Source of the DNA: Clavelina lepadiformis
Lineage: Eukaryota; Chordata; Ascidiacea; Aplousobranchia; Clavelinidae
Assembly (NCBI RefSeq): GCF_947623445.1
Contig: NC_135240.1
Location: forward strand, 18,910,001-18,974,000
Length of the DNA stretch: 64,000 bases
Direction: 5' to 3'
The notes under the pieces: generated by a model
Told to the model about the DNA's origin: nothing
What the model saw: the letters and a program-made list of their open reading frames with translations, nothing else
The model's database searches: none
Translations under genes and position numbers: made by a program
Part shown: piece after piece, positions 1 through 12,588 of the stretch
Position numbering within the stretch: position 1 is the stretch's first letter
Layout: each line of letters starts with the position of its first letter

Positions 1-45
1 TAGTGCAATACAGTATTTCAAATGACACTACTCTTTCACTTACAG

Positions 46-219
46 AAGGAAGAAATACAAACAGCTCAACAAGCTGCATTAGCTAGAAATAAAGATGCCT
101 CTACCAGTGTAAGAAAACCGTCCGATCTTTCTAAGAAAAATAGTAATAATAACTGTTTAAAAAAATTCAAACTATTTTGTAAAAACGACGTTGAACCAAT
201 TCATAGTATGCCTGTTTAA
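46..219 (+). CDS. Terminal coding exon of an unidentified gene (5' part outside window)
   Basis: A pyrimidine-rich tract ending in ACAG at 41-45 gives a good splice acceptor. The open frame after it runs 57 codons to a TAA at 217-219. The residues are polar and basic: a KEEIQTAQQAALARNK stretch that looks helical, then a Ser/Lys/Asn-rich tail ending HSMPV. An AATAAA overlaps the stop (218-223) and a second lies at 299-304, the more normal distance for cleavage. I do not recognise the protein. The upstream exons lie before position 1, so frame and identity rest on this exon alone. Confidence 0.5.
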   Translation, partial: KEEIQTAQQAALARNKDASTSVRKPSDLSKKNSNNNCLKKFKLFCKNDVEPIHSMPV

Positions 220-1545
220 TAAAACATAGCATAATAGCATTATTGGACTACACAACTTTTTGATATGTTATATTGTATCAACATGCATTCACGAGGTGAA
301 TAAACATAAGGCCTATTTTCTGTGGCTGCGTGATATGGATTTGTTATAGGCTACGTCAATTCTGTTTTAAGACGAAAGAAAATAATTGTGCTAGAGGAGT
401 TTTGAGCCTATAAGCCGCCAAGCTTGGTGAAGACTTTTACCCGCCATTCTGAAGTGTGGTTAAAAGTCGGTATCACTTAAAACGCGATAAAAAAATGCAG
501 TACCAAAGATAAGGTAATGATCGAAGCCCTTTTTAACACGGGAGATTGTGGAAGGGAAGTAGCACGATACTATACGTTCAATGCAGGCCTACATCCGAAG
601 AGTTTGATCAGCTTAATTCTAGTTTAAGACATCGAATGTAATGGCGACTATAAGAAGAGTTTGAACGTATTGATGTTCGGTTAGATCTTGGGGCAAGTGT
701 TCTTGACGGCCCATTTCTCATGTTTGGATTTGAATAAATTCTGCCATTTTCTTTATTCTGTATTCGAACCTTTTCATCTGCTCTATAAAGTTTCTCTTCA
801 CACTAGCAGTGACAGTGAGCACTGAAAGGCAGAATAAAAGTATTGAACTCAGTTTTAACATAAATGCGTTTTGGGTTTCGTGGCCATGCTATGCTTCCAT
901 CGTTGTAACACCATTTTAATTTACCCTTTGCACGTTCTGGGCCCTCAGGGTTTTGCCGTTTGCAATTAATTGTTAGAACATATCAATCTTTATCAGAACA
1001 CAGGAATAATATCCACTTGCCCGGTATGTGATCTTTTACCTGAAGCCCACGGCACTTGACATATACGGGTGAACCAGAGGACTCCTTCTCGGTCCCTGGC
1101 TTTCAGCATTTCCGATTGAATTTCATCAAAACCAGCCGACTTCCTGGCCTACCAGCTTACAGAGATGTTGCAGCCTGGGTAACTTCAGCCCAATTGAGAT
1201 TGCGTTTTATCGCATAGGCATTGGCTTAGTGTTAGGTGATGTTTTTTGAAACTGATAGAGTTTAAGAGATTGTTAAAGTATTCTCTTAAATGCGATTATT
1301 TCACTTAAATGCTCTTGGCACTATGGATTCTGAGTGAAGACAACTCAAGCAAGCATCACAGGAAAGCTGCAAGCATAGCCAGAAACTAAGATTGAAGATA
1401 AATTATGAAGAAGAACGAAGCCATCAATCTCTGTGGACACCTTTACATCGTTTTGGATCTGTTCCCGACTAGTTCTTAGCCGATGAAGTGCATTACTCAT
1501 TTCTGTAGCTTAGCTTATTTCTATAGGTGTTAACATATTGTAGAG
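220..1545. other. Intergenic stretch, no gene seen
   Basis: No open frame with plausible coding character was found. Positions 890-1010 belong to a dispersed repeat that recurs near 6600-6765 and 16085-16270 (shared blocks around TTTACC..TGCACGTT and GGGC.TTG). The rest is AT-rich sequence with scattered short palindromes. Confidence 0.4.
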
Positions 1546-1880
1546 CAGGGCTTCTCAAACTTTTTGGGTCTGCAACCCCATTTTAGAAAAGAAATTTCTA
1601 TGCTACCCATTGAGAGGTAGCCTACACGTTAATGATGTTAAAACAATAAACGTCCAATTACAAATCTCAATTGGTATTTTTGTCTCTGGAAAAATCATAT
1701 AAGTGCACACAATCCACCGAAGTACAGTAACTGTAGCTTGCAGTAATAAAAGAATCAAACCGCATAATCGAAACAGCAAAGCGAATAAAAAATAATCAAA
1801 AAACAATTCAATTTGTAAAAATTAAACTTGTTTCGCGACCCCAAAATTACATTTTGCGACCCACAGTTTGAGAAGCCCTG
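1546..1880. mobile_element. hAT-type MITE (335 bp)
   Basis: The left end reads CAGGGCTTCTCAAACT and the right end is its inverse, AGTTTGAGAAGCCCTG, a 16-bp perfect inverted repeat. The element is flanked by the perfect 8-bp duplication TTGTAGAG at 1538-1545 and 1881-1888. Eight-base duplications and CAGGG ends are the hAT superfamily signature. The interior has no transposase, so it is a non-autonomous copy. The clean duplication suggests a fairly recent insertion. Confidence 0.9.
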
Positions 1881-4800
1881 TTGTAGAGCACATATTTCAT
1901 GATAATAATGGCAAAAATATTTAATGCGTTTCCAAAGCTGATGTTACCTTACTGATTGTATTTCATAGGACAAGGCGCGTAAATCCATACTATATTTCCA
2001 CCTTGTATTCGTTCTTCTTAACCCACGCATCATATAACCATAAACCAGAACTTTAATATGAACAAAAGTTAATGCATTATTCACCCCCTATCGACTTCTG
2101 TCTTTACGTATTTTTTCAATGTGTTTTGAGGTAGATGGTTTTTCATTTTATTTAATGGACACTAGCTAAATAGGCCCCTACTTTATCACACCGAATCAAT
2201 TACTCCCCTTTATTTACCTACAAAGCATTCTTTTAGTCTTTTCTTATGCTAAGCAACTTTAGCTTATGCTTTATATTAACCCACCACTCTTGCTTTCATT
2301 AATGACATACATAAAGCACAAGCGTTATCACTTATCACACGCCGTACGATTACTATTTGCCTTGTTTGTCATAATATACCAGTTTGCAAGCTGCCATCCT
2401 GTATAAGTCAGAATCTGTTACTTTGTGGCTGTCACGATAGCCTCAATTTACAACATGGGCCCGCTGAACTTGCATGTACAGCACATGCAAGGAGAAAATA
2501 TATGGAGGCAAATCGCCACTTAAACTCATTACTCAGTCTGATTGAATTTTTTTTATATTTTCTTGCATTTCGAATCCTCTTACCCTAACTAGGCCTAACC
2601 CTTATACTTACATTAACTAGCATTAAAAATTCGGCAAACCCTACCCGTTGTCCGATATCATTTTGTACCAAAATATTGAATTTCTTTTTGTTATACCGGC
2701 AATATTTTCATTCAATCTCTTTGTGTACGTTTTGTGTGCATTTTCTGGTATAAGGTACTGGTTTATTTTACTTTGGTTGTGGTATTATAAAACATATAAA
2801 AATATTAAGATATTAAAAATCAGTTTGCTACAACATACTGTAGTTTAGTGAACAATTTTTACTGCCATAGGTTTTCTTTTTCATGTATCAAATCGTGTGA
2901 TTTTTCGAGAAATGCGGAAGCTTAGCTGGTGAGAACACAATGTTGCATTCTTTTGACTTACAAGCTGCCAACGCCAACAAATTCATTACCTCAAAGCTTA
3001 AATAGGCCTAAGCGTCGGGTACTTTTTGGCCATTAGTGAATTATAATAATTTATAAATTGGCGTATTAGTTTAGCAATTTGTATGGTTCTCTGGCTAGGA
3101 AATGTGTCATTTAAAATATTAAAAATGGTTTTTGGTAGCTATAATGGTTTGATGATTAATGTGGTACTTGAAATGTTAACAATAACTTTGCTGGGTTTTA
3201 AGTATGACGCAGTAGTAAGTACTATTAAGTGGTTTAGCATTAGAATGACATGCACAGCTTACAAAAATATTGATTTCTGGATCATGCTTGGTTGGCAGAT
3301 ATATTCTATGATGAAGAATTTGTGTGGTTTTGTCTGATTGGTTAAAGCGATGAAAACAAATGTTTACGTTGAATCGCTCTCTTCTGTAATAATTTCTACT
3401 ACAGCATAATTCAAGCATGGTTACATTTCAAATATAAACATTTAGACGTTTATAAATATTGTACTGGATAGAAGAAACCAATAAGCGATAGAAGAAATAA
3501 CGCAGTTAAAAATAGAACAGACAAATGGAGTTCCAAATGACAATTAAAGCTTTGGCTTTAGGTGATTCCAATACAGTACATTAATATAGCATTATAGCCC
3601 CATCATTTGCTATAACATATTCATTCTACGGAACGAAGCAAAATTAATAGCTCTTTGGCAGGATCATTAACGAAACACTTTTTATAATTAATAGGTAATT
3701 TGCGGAGGTTATAGGCTACTTGAAGTGAAAAAAATAGCCTACCAAAGGCCTATGCCATGCAAAATTTAAGAAGGCTTTCTTATCATAATTTGCCAAAAAA
3801 ACAAACTACATTTTATGCTTAACAACCAAGAAAGCAGAAAAAAATAGCGGTATAAATTTTTAGATGATCGTTATTCGTTGTCTGTTCGGTCAATCAATTT
3901 CTTTGTCCGATTCATATTTAAACTTTGCAAAAATTGGTTCAAATTTGGTTTTAAGTTAAGAAATCTTGTTTTAAAAGTGAGTTTTAAAAGTGTTTTAAAA
4001 GCTACTGCTTAAAAGCAAGGTTTTACTGATAAGGATACAGGCTATAGCCTAATTATAAGCTTACTGCTCCCCCAGATTTATCATGGTAATCCAAGATGGG
4101 ACAAAGAATTCGTTTTGATTTTGTAAATCGCTCAATAAATAACAAGAAAATTTGTTAAAATTCGTGCGCTTAATCTCGATTAATGACGTATTTAACATAA
4201 ACCATAAAAAATTAGACTAAGAATATTGCGTTTTTGCGTAAGAGCGAGCTCAAGTGCCTCATCATGATTGATTTTGCCTGCTTCATCATGGATCTCTATA
4301 AACACGTGTTTACAGAGATGTTTATAGCGTGTTCATAGAGATCAGTAATTGGACCAGAGATCGACGTTAACGTACCAGTCAGCGAAATATACCACGTAAA
4401 TCATGTAAGAGTTTTGCGCGGTACCTGCTGTCAGTGGAGTATTTAAGATTGCATTAAGTGGACTTGAAAAAGGTTTTGAAAGCTGAGTCTAAAATTCCCG
4501 CATGTACCATTTACCCACGCTGCCAAAATGTGCGAAGCGCAAAAATTTGAGTTCTAACGCCGTGACCGCCACAAGCCTACTGCCCAAAACTGGGTTCTTG
4601 AGGAAAAGAGTTGTTTCAACTTTGCTGATCCTAAATATGTTAGTGTCTGCTGTGAATGTATATATAATACCGTAATAAAAATCGTATAAACATTAGTCTA
4701 CTAATTTATATTTTGCTATAATGCAAGGAAAATTTTTTGTGGGCCTTTGTATTGCATTTTTTGTGTTGCTTGTACGTCACGTCAAGTCTCGCTATGTTAG

Positions 4801-5161
4801 CCACGTTCCGTGACGTCAAACCAAACAAATTAAGTGCGCAGAATTCAAACAGCTGTGAAATGAATCCCCCGAAATAAATTTTTCTTTGTTATATAAAGAA
4901 ATTGATATACTATTCACCTAAAATTAGATCATAGTTATTTGATGGCCAAAACGCTTGCAGCGAAGAGCAAAAAACCGAAGTGGGTCAACAATTTCCATTG
5001 TTGAGGCAAGGCAAACAGATTTTAAAACACATAAGTTTTAATCTACTGTATTTGGAAAAAGCGATCAAAAAATTTTTGCCAGCTATAGAAGTGACTGACA
5101 TAGCTCGGAAAGGGACTATGGTTTAAATTTTTCTATATTTTTACTTAAAAACAGCTGAAAT
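1881..5161. other. Intergenic stretch, no gene seen
   Basis: About 3.3 kb of AT-rich sequence. Open frames here (for example 3083-3337) have composition typical of random AT-rich DNA and no recognisable motif. It holds an imperfect hairpin at 4291-4343 and several TAGGCCTA-type motifs (near 2590 and 3006). The promoter of the gene starting at 5162 presumably lies in its right part, but no core promoter element could be assigned. Confidence 0.4.
4291..4343. repeat. Short imperfect hairpin
   Basis: The outer arms GATCTCTATAAACACG and CGTGTTCATAGAGATC pair at 15 of 16 positions. The 21-base interior TGTTTACAGAGATGTTTATAG partly repeats the arm motif. It could be a fragment of an inverted-repeat element. 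No flanking duplication was found. Confidence 0.5.
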
Positions 5162-5896
5162 ATGAACAAAAAGACAAGTAAAAGGTTAGTTGTATTTGAC
5201 TTTGACCATACTTTTGTACAAGACAACACTGATATGGTTGTATTTGACATGATACAATCAAGTGAAGCAAAGCAAGCTTTATGGAATCAGTACGAAAAGG
5301 GTAAATGGACAAACTTTATGAATGAAGTCTTTGACTATTTGTACAACAACAAGTTTACATTAAATGAGATGAAGATGAAATTAAAAAATATGAAAATCGT
5401 GGATGGGATGCTAGAATTGTTTGAATTCCTGAAAGCCAATTCTCACATATTTGACTGCATCATTGTTTCTGATTCTAATCAATGGTTTATTGAGAGCATT
5501 TTAGAAGTGCAAGGATTGCGCTCCATTATAAAGCATATTTGTACAAACAAAGCCACCATTCAAAATGGCAAGCTTCATGTACTAAATTGCCATTCACACA
5601 GTCATTCTGCATGTCCAGTCAACATGTGTAAAGGGCAATTGTTAATGGAATACAAAGATGAAATGCTGAAAAGTGGAACTAACTACATTAGTGTTTGCTA
5701 TATTGGAGATGGCTCAAATGATTATTGTCCATGTGAAAGATTACACTCCAATGACTATGTATTTGCTCGAAAAGATTACCCTCTTGAGAAAAAAATCATT
5801 TCATCTTCTACGTTGTCAACAAAAAACATTTTAGCAAAGTGTGCATTTTGGGTTAGTGGTGTGGACATTTTGCATAAAATAAAGCATTTAATTTAG
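5162..5896 (+). CDS. PHOSPHO2: PHOSPHO2-like pyridoxal phosphate phosphatase (HAD superfamily), single coding exon
   Basis: A 244-residue intronless open frame, close to human PHOSPHO2 (241 aa). All HAD motifs are present: DFDHT with the nucleophile and acid at D13 and D15, IIVSDSN with S103, K157 in CPVNMCKG, and the metal-binding GDGSNDYCP at 182-190. The C-terminal SGVDI matches the family. Known family members are Mg-dependent cytosolic phosphatases; PHOSPHO2 acts on pyridoxal 5'-phosphate, while PHOSPHO1 acts on phosphocholine and phosphoethanolamine. The FDCII.SDSN stretch favours PHOSPHO2. The start is the first ATG, just after a TTTTTACTTAAAAACAG acceptor-like sequence at 5138-5154, which could end a 5'UTR intron or accept a trans-spliced leader as is common in ascidians (inference). 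An ATTAAA at 5947-5952 may be the poly(A) signal. Confidence 0.93.
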   Translation: MNKKTSKRLVVFDFDHTFVQDNTDMVVFDMIQSSEAKQALWNQYEKGKWTNFMNEVFDYLYNNKFTLNEMKMKLKNMKIVDGMLELFEFLKANSHIFDCIIVSDSNQWFIESILEVQGLRSIIKHICTNKATIQNGKLHVLNCHSHSHSACPVNMCKGQLLMEYKDEMLKSGTNYISVCYIGDGSNDYCPCERLHSNDYVFARKDYPLEKKIISSSTLSTKNILAKCAFWVSGVDILHKIKHLI

Positions 5897-7930
5897 CCTG
5901 GAAATTGTGTTGTGTGAAAGATTGTTTATTGTGCATTCAAAGATCAATTAAACGTGGGCTTGAAATGTTTTATCAAATGGATAAAGTGTTGAATTTATTT
6001 TCAAATGCAATTATTCTGTGCATGTTTAAAATTGTGGTAACATTTTTTGGATGTTCTTATCTCTACCGTTTCTCATGACAAACACAGCATAGCACTTATT
6101 ACAACCCCAAATTAATATACTACAGTAGTTACATACTATTAACTAGAAAGTAAAGATTGTACACTGTTTTTATGGTATTGGAATCTTTATCCATGAACTG
6201 AGAAAAGCCTTTGCATGAACTAAACTAAGCGATGATTTCTCACCACCCGAGAATAGCTTTGGTCATTTATTGCGCTTGCCTGTGTGTGTTTTTTTTTGCC
6301 GGTTGTTGATAATTTGTTTTTCTTTTAAGTTTTAATAACCTTTCTCATGTTTGGGACTGTTCACCCAAGTGTGTTATAAAAAGGCAACAACGATATTTGA
6401 GGAGTGTGCTTAAAAAGTAAAAATACTAAATTACTTCTAAATATGATAATAACTTTGGGAAATAAATTGTAAAAGTTTTTAAAATAAATCGCTAAATTAT
6501 GTATATTTATAAACTTTTTTAAAGCATTATTAAAAGCTAAGCTGGTAGTTCAGTACACTACTATGTATTAAATAATCAAAGCTTGTTTGAACGAAATACT
6601 TACCTACCATCTTACAGCACACTTGTATTATTACCATTTTGTATGTTTTAAGCCCTTGGGCATTACCGCTTCCTGTTCCTTAATTCTTCATGAGTACGTT
6701 CTTTGAAGAGCCATAACGGTCAGCATCATAATCTTGTCTCCGCACAGTGAATGGCTAAAAATTGAAGATACTATACGAGTTCCTATATTAAATAATGTTG
6801 AATTAGTTTTTACTTGTCACATAGTAAAACAATCGTTTACCGATTTTCAATTTTTGGAAATCAGTTTCCTCAAATTCTGTTATTATTAAGAAAAATGTTT
6901 TTTGTGTATCTGTGATTTGGTAAGCTTAGACATTTGTTGATTGTGTTTTCAATACGAGTGCAGTATGCAGTGAACCTCGCATATGACGGATAACCAGCAT
7001 AACTGCTTATATCGGATGAAAAGGTTGATTTGGATGGTTTCCTATTTTTTTTAATGCATTCTACTTTGCTGGTAATGGATCTGTGGACAAATGTATAGCA
7101 GATAACTTTTACACTCTACAGTCCCTTTGAGACATAATGCAAAATACCTCGTACATAACGGATCCATTAGTTTTGCAAAAAAATTGATTGTTGACACTGG
7201 CACTAGGGTTGCTAACTTACTATTATATATAAAATGGTCTTCCTAAAAGCAAATGATGATATCTTGGCGCAGAGCCCGCAATTATTGTGTTACCTATCAC
7301 AGTGTGAATCCATATGCAGTGCCTTGTGATGTCATACATGAAATTAAAGCTTGCATTTTCGCTTGTTTTTTGCACTTTTTGAAAGGATAACTGACTAATT
7401 CAGATTATTTAGCAACCCTACTGTAAAACCAATTATAACTACAACTGCAAAGTGACTACAAGGTTGTTCATGTTGTACTCAGAATCAGTGGTTTACTTTT
7501 GTTAGGATTTTAGCGCCTATCAGTACATCACAAATGAAAAGTAAAGTTCATGAATCATATTGTAATCCAAAGGTAAAAGCGCTGAACTTGACTGCATATT
7601 TAATAGGTTTCATAATCATAACCTCATTACACATCATTATTGTTTAGTGCGGAACTGACTTTGTATGCATTTAATACTCCTGCAAGAATAACATATATAC
7701 ACGTATAATATGAAAAAAAGTTGCAATGAATATTTAAGATTTTTCAACTGTTTTGTAAAATTGCTGCATAGTGTTCCACTTTGATGTATTATCTCTAATA
7801 CGAACATAGACTTTTATTTTTTAGGGATATCATATTTCTTTCTTTTTATTGTCTAAAATAAAAATTATAGAGACATCTTAGCTGGATCTTTATGTGTGAA
7901 AGTTGTCATCAATAAACTTGGTATAAAAAT
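5897..7930. other. Intergenic stretch with repeat fragments
   Basis: No gene was seen. Positions 6600-6765 hold a copy of the dispersed repeat also found at 890-1010 and 16085-16270. Positions 6968-7165 contain CAGTGAACCTCGCATATGAC and a related internal TACCTCGTACATAACGGA, which look like the end of a Tigger/pogo-type element. The matching right end was not located. The DUS3L promoter should lie at the right edge. Confidence 0.4.
6968..7165. mobile_element. Possible Tigger/pogo-like element end
   Basis: CAGTGAACCTCGCATATGAC followed by repeated ATAACGGA/ATGACGGA motifs resembles the ends of Tigger/pogo elements, which typically start CAGT and carry ACCTCG plus tandem ATAACGGA-like words. 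No second end and no clear TA duplication were found, so only a fragment is claimed. Confidence 0.35.
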
Positions 7931-10900
7931 ATGAGTAATTATAAAAGTTTTATACCTGAGAGTGGTGATGGAAATGCTTACATCAAGAGAGAGTATGTCA
8001 TGTTTTCAGTTTAGTTTAGTTAATTTTTTTTATCTGAGAACTAAATCTGATATTATTATTTTGAACCAATGGTGCACTTAAAAATTTAGTTCTAGCATAG
8101 TTTGTTAACAATAAATAATTAAAACAGGTGTATATACTACTGAAAAGTTATAAGTAATACCATTTATGCCGTATCGTTCAATGAGTATGTAGTTTTAAAC
8201 TCCTTCTTTTGATCAAGTTTTATGGGCAAGATGAACATTTGCACACAAAGTTTTTCTTTATACGTTTTGCAATTATAGGTTTGTTTTAGCAAAGAAAGGT
8301 GGCAATGAAAGGAAAAATGTTACAGGAGAAATTTTGTCTGTTGTAAGTCATTGCTTTGCTTTACTGTGCTTAAATGTGACTATATAATGTGACTATATTA
8401 TTGCAGGTTAATATCATTACAAAGCAATTGGTATTATTGCTGTGTTTGTTAATGATGCTTGTAAATATTCTGTTTGTCGATTATGGCAACATAACTTCCA
8501 GAATGATATTGCTTAAACAATTACTGATTTTATTAGGAAAGTGAAAACATCAATGCCACTAAATTGGAAAGCAAACATACAAAAGCTCGCGGACAAAACA
8601 AACGCAGACCTCGGCCGCAGAAAGAAAAGCTTGAGGAAAAACTGTGTCCAAGTAAGGTAAGGGGCTGTCATATTTTGCATAATTGCTTGCCATCACCTTT
8701 AATAGCAACAGATAGTGATTTTTGATTCAAAGATTACTGATGAAGGAACGTGTACTTTTGGTGACAAATGCAAATATCTTCATGACATATCAGATTACAT
8801 GAAAATCAAACCTTCTGATCTTGGAGAAGACTGTTTTTCATACAGAAAGTATGGATTTTGCAATTATAGCTATGCTTGTCGATTTGCTGGTGACCATGTT
8901 GAATACAATCCTGAAAACGGTAAATACATTATGTTGTACCAACTTAAAATGCCACTGTTCTTTTTTTGACAAGGACAAGATGATCACATTGCACAATTAT
9001 TATTGAATGTTTTCATTAGGATACAGCAATGTAGTGGATGAAGATATGAAGTCTACGCAGTATGTTCCTGTAAAGAATGTGCTGTCAAGGGATTTACAAC
9101 TAAGCTTACGGAAACGCAAAGTTGGTTTCAACCGGACAGAAACTGCATTAAAAGGCATTTCTCTTAAGCAAGAGAAAAGGCGGAAGTGTGCCAAGGATGA
9201 AAGTAATGACATAGACAACGATGACCAAAAAACTGGGACTTTGAGTTCAGTAAATGTGACACATGATACTGAACCTGATAATAGCGTTTCAACAGAATCG
9301 AATAGTGGCTGTGTCCTTGACAGTGATGTCATTTCTTTGAGACCACCGGAAAAGAAGAAAATTGATTTCAAAAATAAATTGTATTTGGCACCATTAACCA
9401 CTGTAAGCTACTTAAATTTCTTACAACATTGTAAAAACAGCATATAGTTTGGCACTCTGAAGGTTAACTTTATATTTTTCGACACGAGCTTTCACAAGCA
9501 TAAGCTTGCTTCTTCAGGTGTTCTGTGAAAAGTGTTAATTTTTTATGTTCTTTTTTCAGAGTACACCTGAAGAAGCAAGCTTATGCTTGCGAAAGCTCGT
9601 GTCAAAAAATATAAAGTTAAACTTCAGAGTGCCAAAATATATCTTGTTTTATTTTACTTTAAAATCTGGTTAACACTTTTCAGACAACATTAAAACATAT
9701 TGTTTTTGTGAAGTTTGTTCGTTGCCACCAGCATGTTTGCCATTTTGTAAGTATTATGAAAAATTCTGACGTCATTTAGTGCCTGGATATGGCTGCTCTG
9801 CCCCACCTTATTTACGCCTCTGCATTTAATGTCTTCATTTAAAATTGTTTTTAAACTAATATTTAACAATAATAACATTTATATAGCATCTGAAAGTATA
9901 AAACAACAAGTACAGAGCTACTGTAAGCTATAACAGCATATACAATAACGGTATAAAATTAAAATATATTAGAACAGTATAATATTTTCAAAGTACTCAT
10001 CAATTTCACATAATTTTGAAAAGCTGGGCCAAAAATTGAGCTTTTGCTAATAAAGTGGGCGAAGGCCAGCCGTTCAAGCCACAAAATACCACATAATAAT
10101 TAATCACAAAATTTGACGAGTCTGATAAAAAAATTTGCCTAGAAGATAAAGTAACTTTTGGAGGTCTGAATGTGGTACCATTTGTCCTTTAAAAGGTTTT
10201 GCAAGTCCTTTTTTTATATCCAGATTGGTGACATTTTAAGCAAAATACAGACAATCCCCTACTAGTGGTAACAGTTTAATGCAGTAGTGCAATTCGTTTA
10301 TCAGAATATAACTCTGTTTTACTTTGTATGGACAGTGTGGGAATTTACCGTTTCGTGTCACGTGCAAAAGACTTGGAGCAGATATAACATGTGGTGAAAT
10401 GGCTGTAGCCACAAATCTTTTGCAAGCAAATATCTCAGAATGGGCACTGATGAAGCGTCATCCAAGTGAAGATATATTTGGTGTGCAAGTTAGTACACTC
10501 CTACTTAGATTGTTCTAGCAATTATAGGGAGTATTTACTATGTCTCGTGTGCTTTTGTTTTTTTGCTTTTGTATTGTATGGCTATTAAGAAAATGTTCTG
10601 CATGAACATAAAACTATTTAATTATGGTCTAGTTATGTGGTGCTTTTCCGGACACAATGGCAAGATGTGCAGAACTACTGAACAAAACCTGTGATATTGA
10701 CTTCATTGATATTAACTTGGGCTGTCCAATTGATTTGATTTATAAAAAGGTAACACCACTTGAATGTGTGATGGATAGGAAAGAATTCAGTGATCAAAGA
10801 AGTCTCCAAATGGAAAAAAATTCTGCCATCAAATAATTCATGGCTTGTGTGCTTTGTTTATTAAGGGTGCGGGGTCAGCCTTAATGAGGCGAAGCAAAAA

Positions 10901-12588
10901 ACTGTTTGATATCACAACCTGCATGGAGGCGGTACTTGATATTCCATTGACATGCAAGTTGCGCACCGGGATAGAAACAGGGAAAAATAATGCACATTCT
11001 ATCTTGCCTATAATTCGTGATTGTAATGTTGCATTGGCAACGGTAAGTTGTATCTATGTATGTTAGGACCATATAGGACAATTTAAGTTTAAGTAACATT
11101 AAGTACAAATGTTATCCACTTGAGTAATATTAATATATTAAAACAGTTATCTTGATGGTTAATCAAGAACTACATGAAATCCCCACCCAAGTTCAAAAGA
11201 ATAGTTAACTAAAGTTGTGAAATTAATTGTTATCAAAAAACAGGCTTTAAGATGTTACCTGTTTTTTACCTGTAAGTATTGTATGTGAAATTGTAAATGG
11301 TAATTTAAACTGGTTCACTTGTAAATGTTCCAAGTAGATGATGTTTTTTGCTATGTTCCATACTTAGCTAAGACGTTGATGACATAATTATTGACAGTAC
11401 AAGGATGACCTGACTCCTATTACTACAGAAATATTTATACTTGAGCGATATATTCTTCAGGTGCATGGCAGATCTCGTGAAGCAAGATACACTAGGGTAG
11501 CAGATTGGAATTACATTGATAAATGTGCCCAGGCTGCTGACCCCATGCCTGTGTTTGGTAACGGTGATGTTCTTTCTTACCACGATTATTATTCAGCTCT
11601 TGACAACACTTCTGTTGCGGGTATTATGATAGCAAGGTAATATTTCAGCTTTTGCATTGTCATCCAAATGTTATTTCATTGGATGTCAACTTTTGAAAAT
11701 TTGGTCTGGTTGGTATGTTGATTGTTCATTTTTGTCACTTTTGTTTAAAGAGGCGCGCTTATAAAGCCATGGATTTTTACGGAGATAAAGGAACGAAGAG
11801 ATTGGGATATATCAAGTTCTGAAAGACTTGATTTGCTTAAAAACTTTGTGAATGAGGGCCTTATGCATTGGGGATCAGACACAAGAGGCATTGCCACTAC
11901 GAGGAGGTTTTTGTTAGAATGGTGCTCCTTCTTGCATAGGTTTGTGTGCTATTATGATGTGGCTTTACTACGTTTCCAAATCTACCTGCATTATAGTTGG
12001 AAAAGCAAAGGCTGGGTGCTGAAAGCAGATCTCTATTTTAACCCCAACCACGCCATAACTACAGTAATCCAAAATCTCAACATAACCCAAAATATCTTAA
12101 CTATTGTCAAGTTTTAGCAATACTGTCTCAATTGTAATGATATTATTTCAGTGGAGGCTTAAGGACGTACCTGCGTTGCTCACAACCTTAATCATCACGC
12201 TGGTTTTCTTTAGGTACATACCTGTTGGTTTGTTAGAACATGCGCCACAAAGAATCAACGAACGGCCTCCATATTATTTTGGTAGAGACGACCTGGAAAC
12301 GCTGATGGCTAGTCCTAATTGCAACGACTGGGTTAAGATTAGGTGTTTATGAATTCATCATTTATCATTATATAAAGTTATAGTGTTAAGCCTGGTTCTT
12401 CTAGAAGTCCGTTCGTGAAGAAGTCCAATTACGAAATTTTGATAGTAAAACTGGTAGTATGTATTATTCGTTGTTGTTTTCAGGATATTACTTAACCGAT
12501 TTTTTTTATTTTCAGCGAAATGTTACTGGGAAAAGTTCCAGAAAATTTTGAATTTCTTCCTAAACACAAGGCTAATGCGTATAAGTAA
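7931..12588 (+). CDS. DUS3L: tRNA-dihydrouridine(47) synthase DUS3L, 12 exons, 609 aa
   Basis: Exons: 7931-7992, 8279-8342, 8537-8656, 8733-8919, 9020-9402, 10336-10488, 10633-10749, 10866-11042, 11461-11636, 11751-11939, 12214-12342, 12516-12588. All introns are GT-AG and phases join exactly. Human DUS3L is 650 aa. The N-terminus has the conserved IKRE.V start and KARGQNK block. Two CCCH zinc fingers follow (C79-C89-C95-H99 and C116-C125-C131-H137). The FMN-binding TIM barrel starts at LYLAPLTT (about 265). The catalytic Cys is C354 in NLGCP, and LRTG and HGRSREARY bind flavin or tRNA. The C-terminus is the family ending KHKANAYK. The enzyme reduces uridine 47 in the tRNA variable loop using NADPH. 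For exon 4 I chose the acceptor before ITDEGTC because it restores normal zinc-finger spacing; an upstream acceptor (8712) would add seven residues. An AATAAA lies at 12618-12623. Confidence 0.95.
9448..9636. mobile_element. Palindromic MITE in DUS3L intron 5
   Basis: Two arms of about 80 bp, starting TTTGGCACTCTGAAG and ending CTTCAGAGTGCCAAA, pair across a spacer of about 40 bp. The inner arms contain AAGCAAGCTTATGCTTGC, itself a small palindrome. The whole can fold into one long hairpin. Flanking bases are AT-rich (CATATAG and ATATATC), so a TA-type duplication is possible but unproven. It has no coding capacity and sits wholly inside the intron between 9402 and 10336. Confidence 0.75.

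Noticed and set aside
11833-12117. 94-codon frame continuing past DUS3L exon 10
   Set aside because: Homology to DUS3L shows a splice donor at 11940; the rest is intron read-through.
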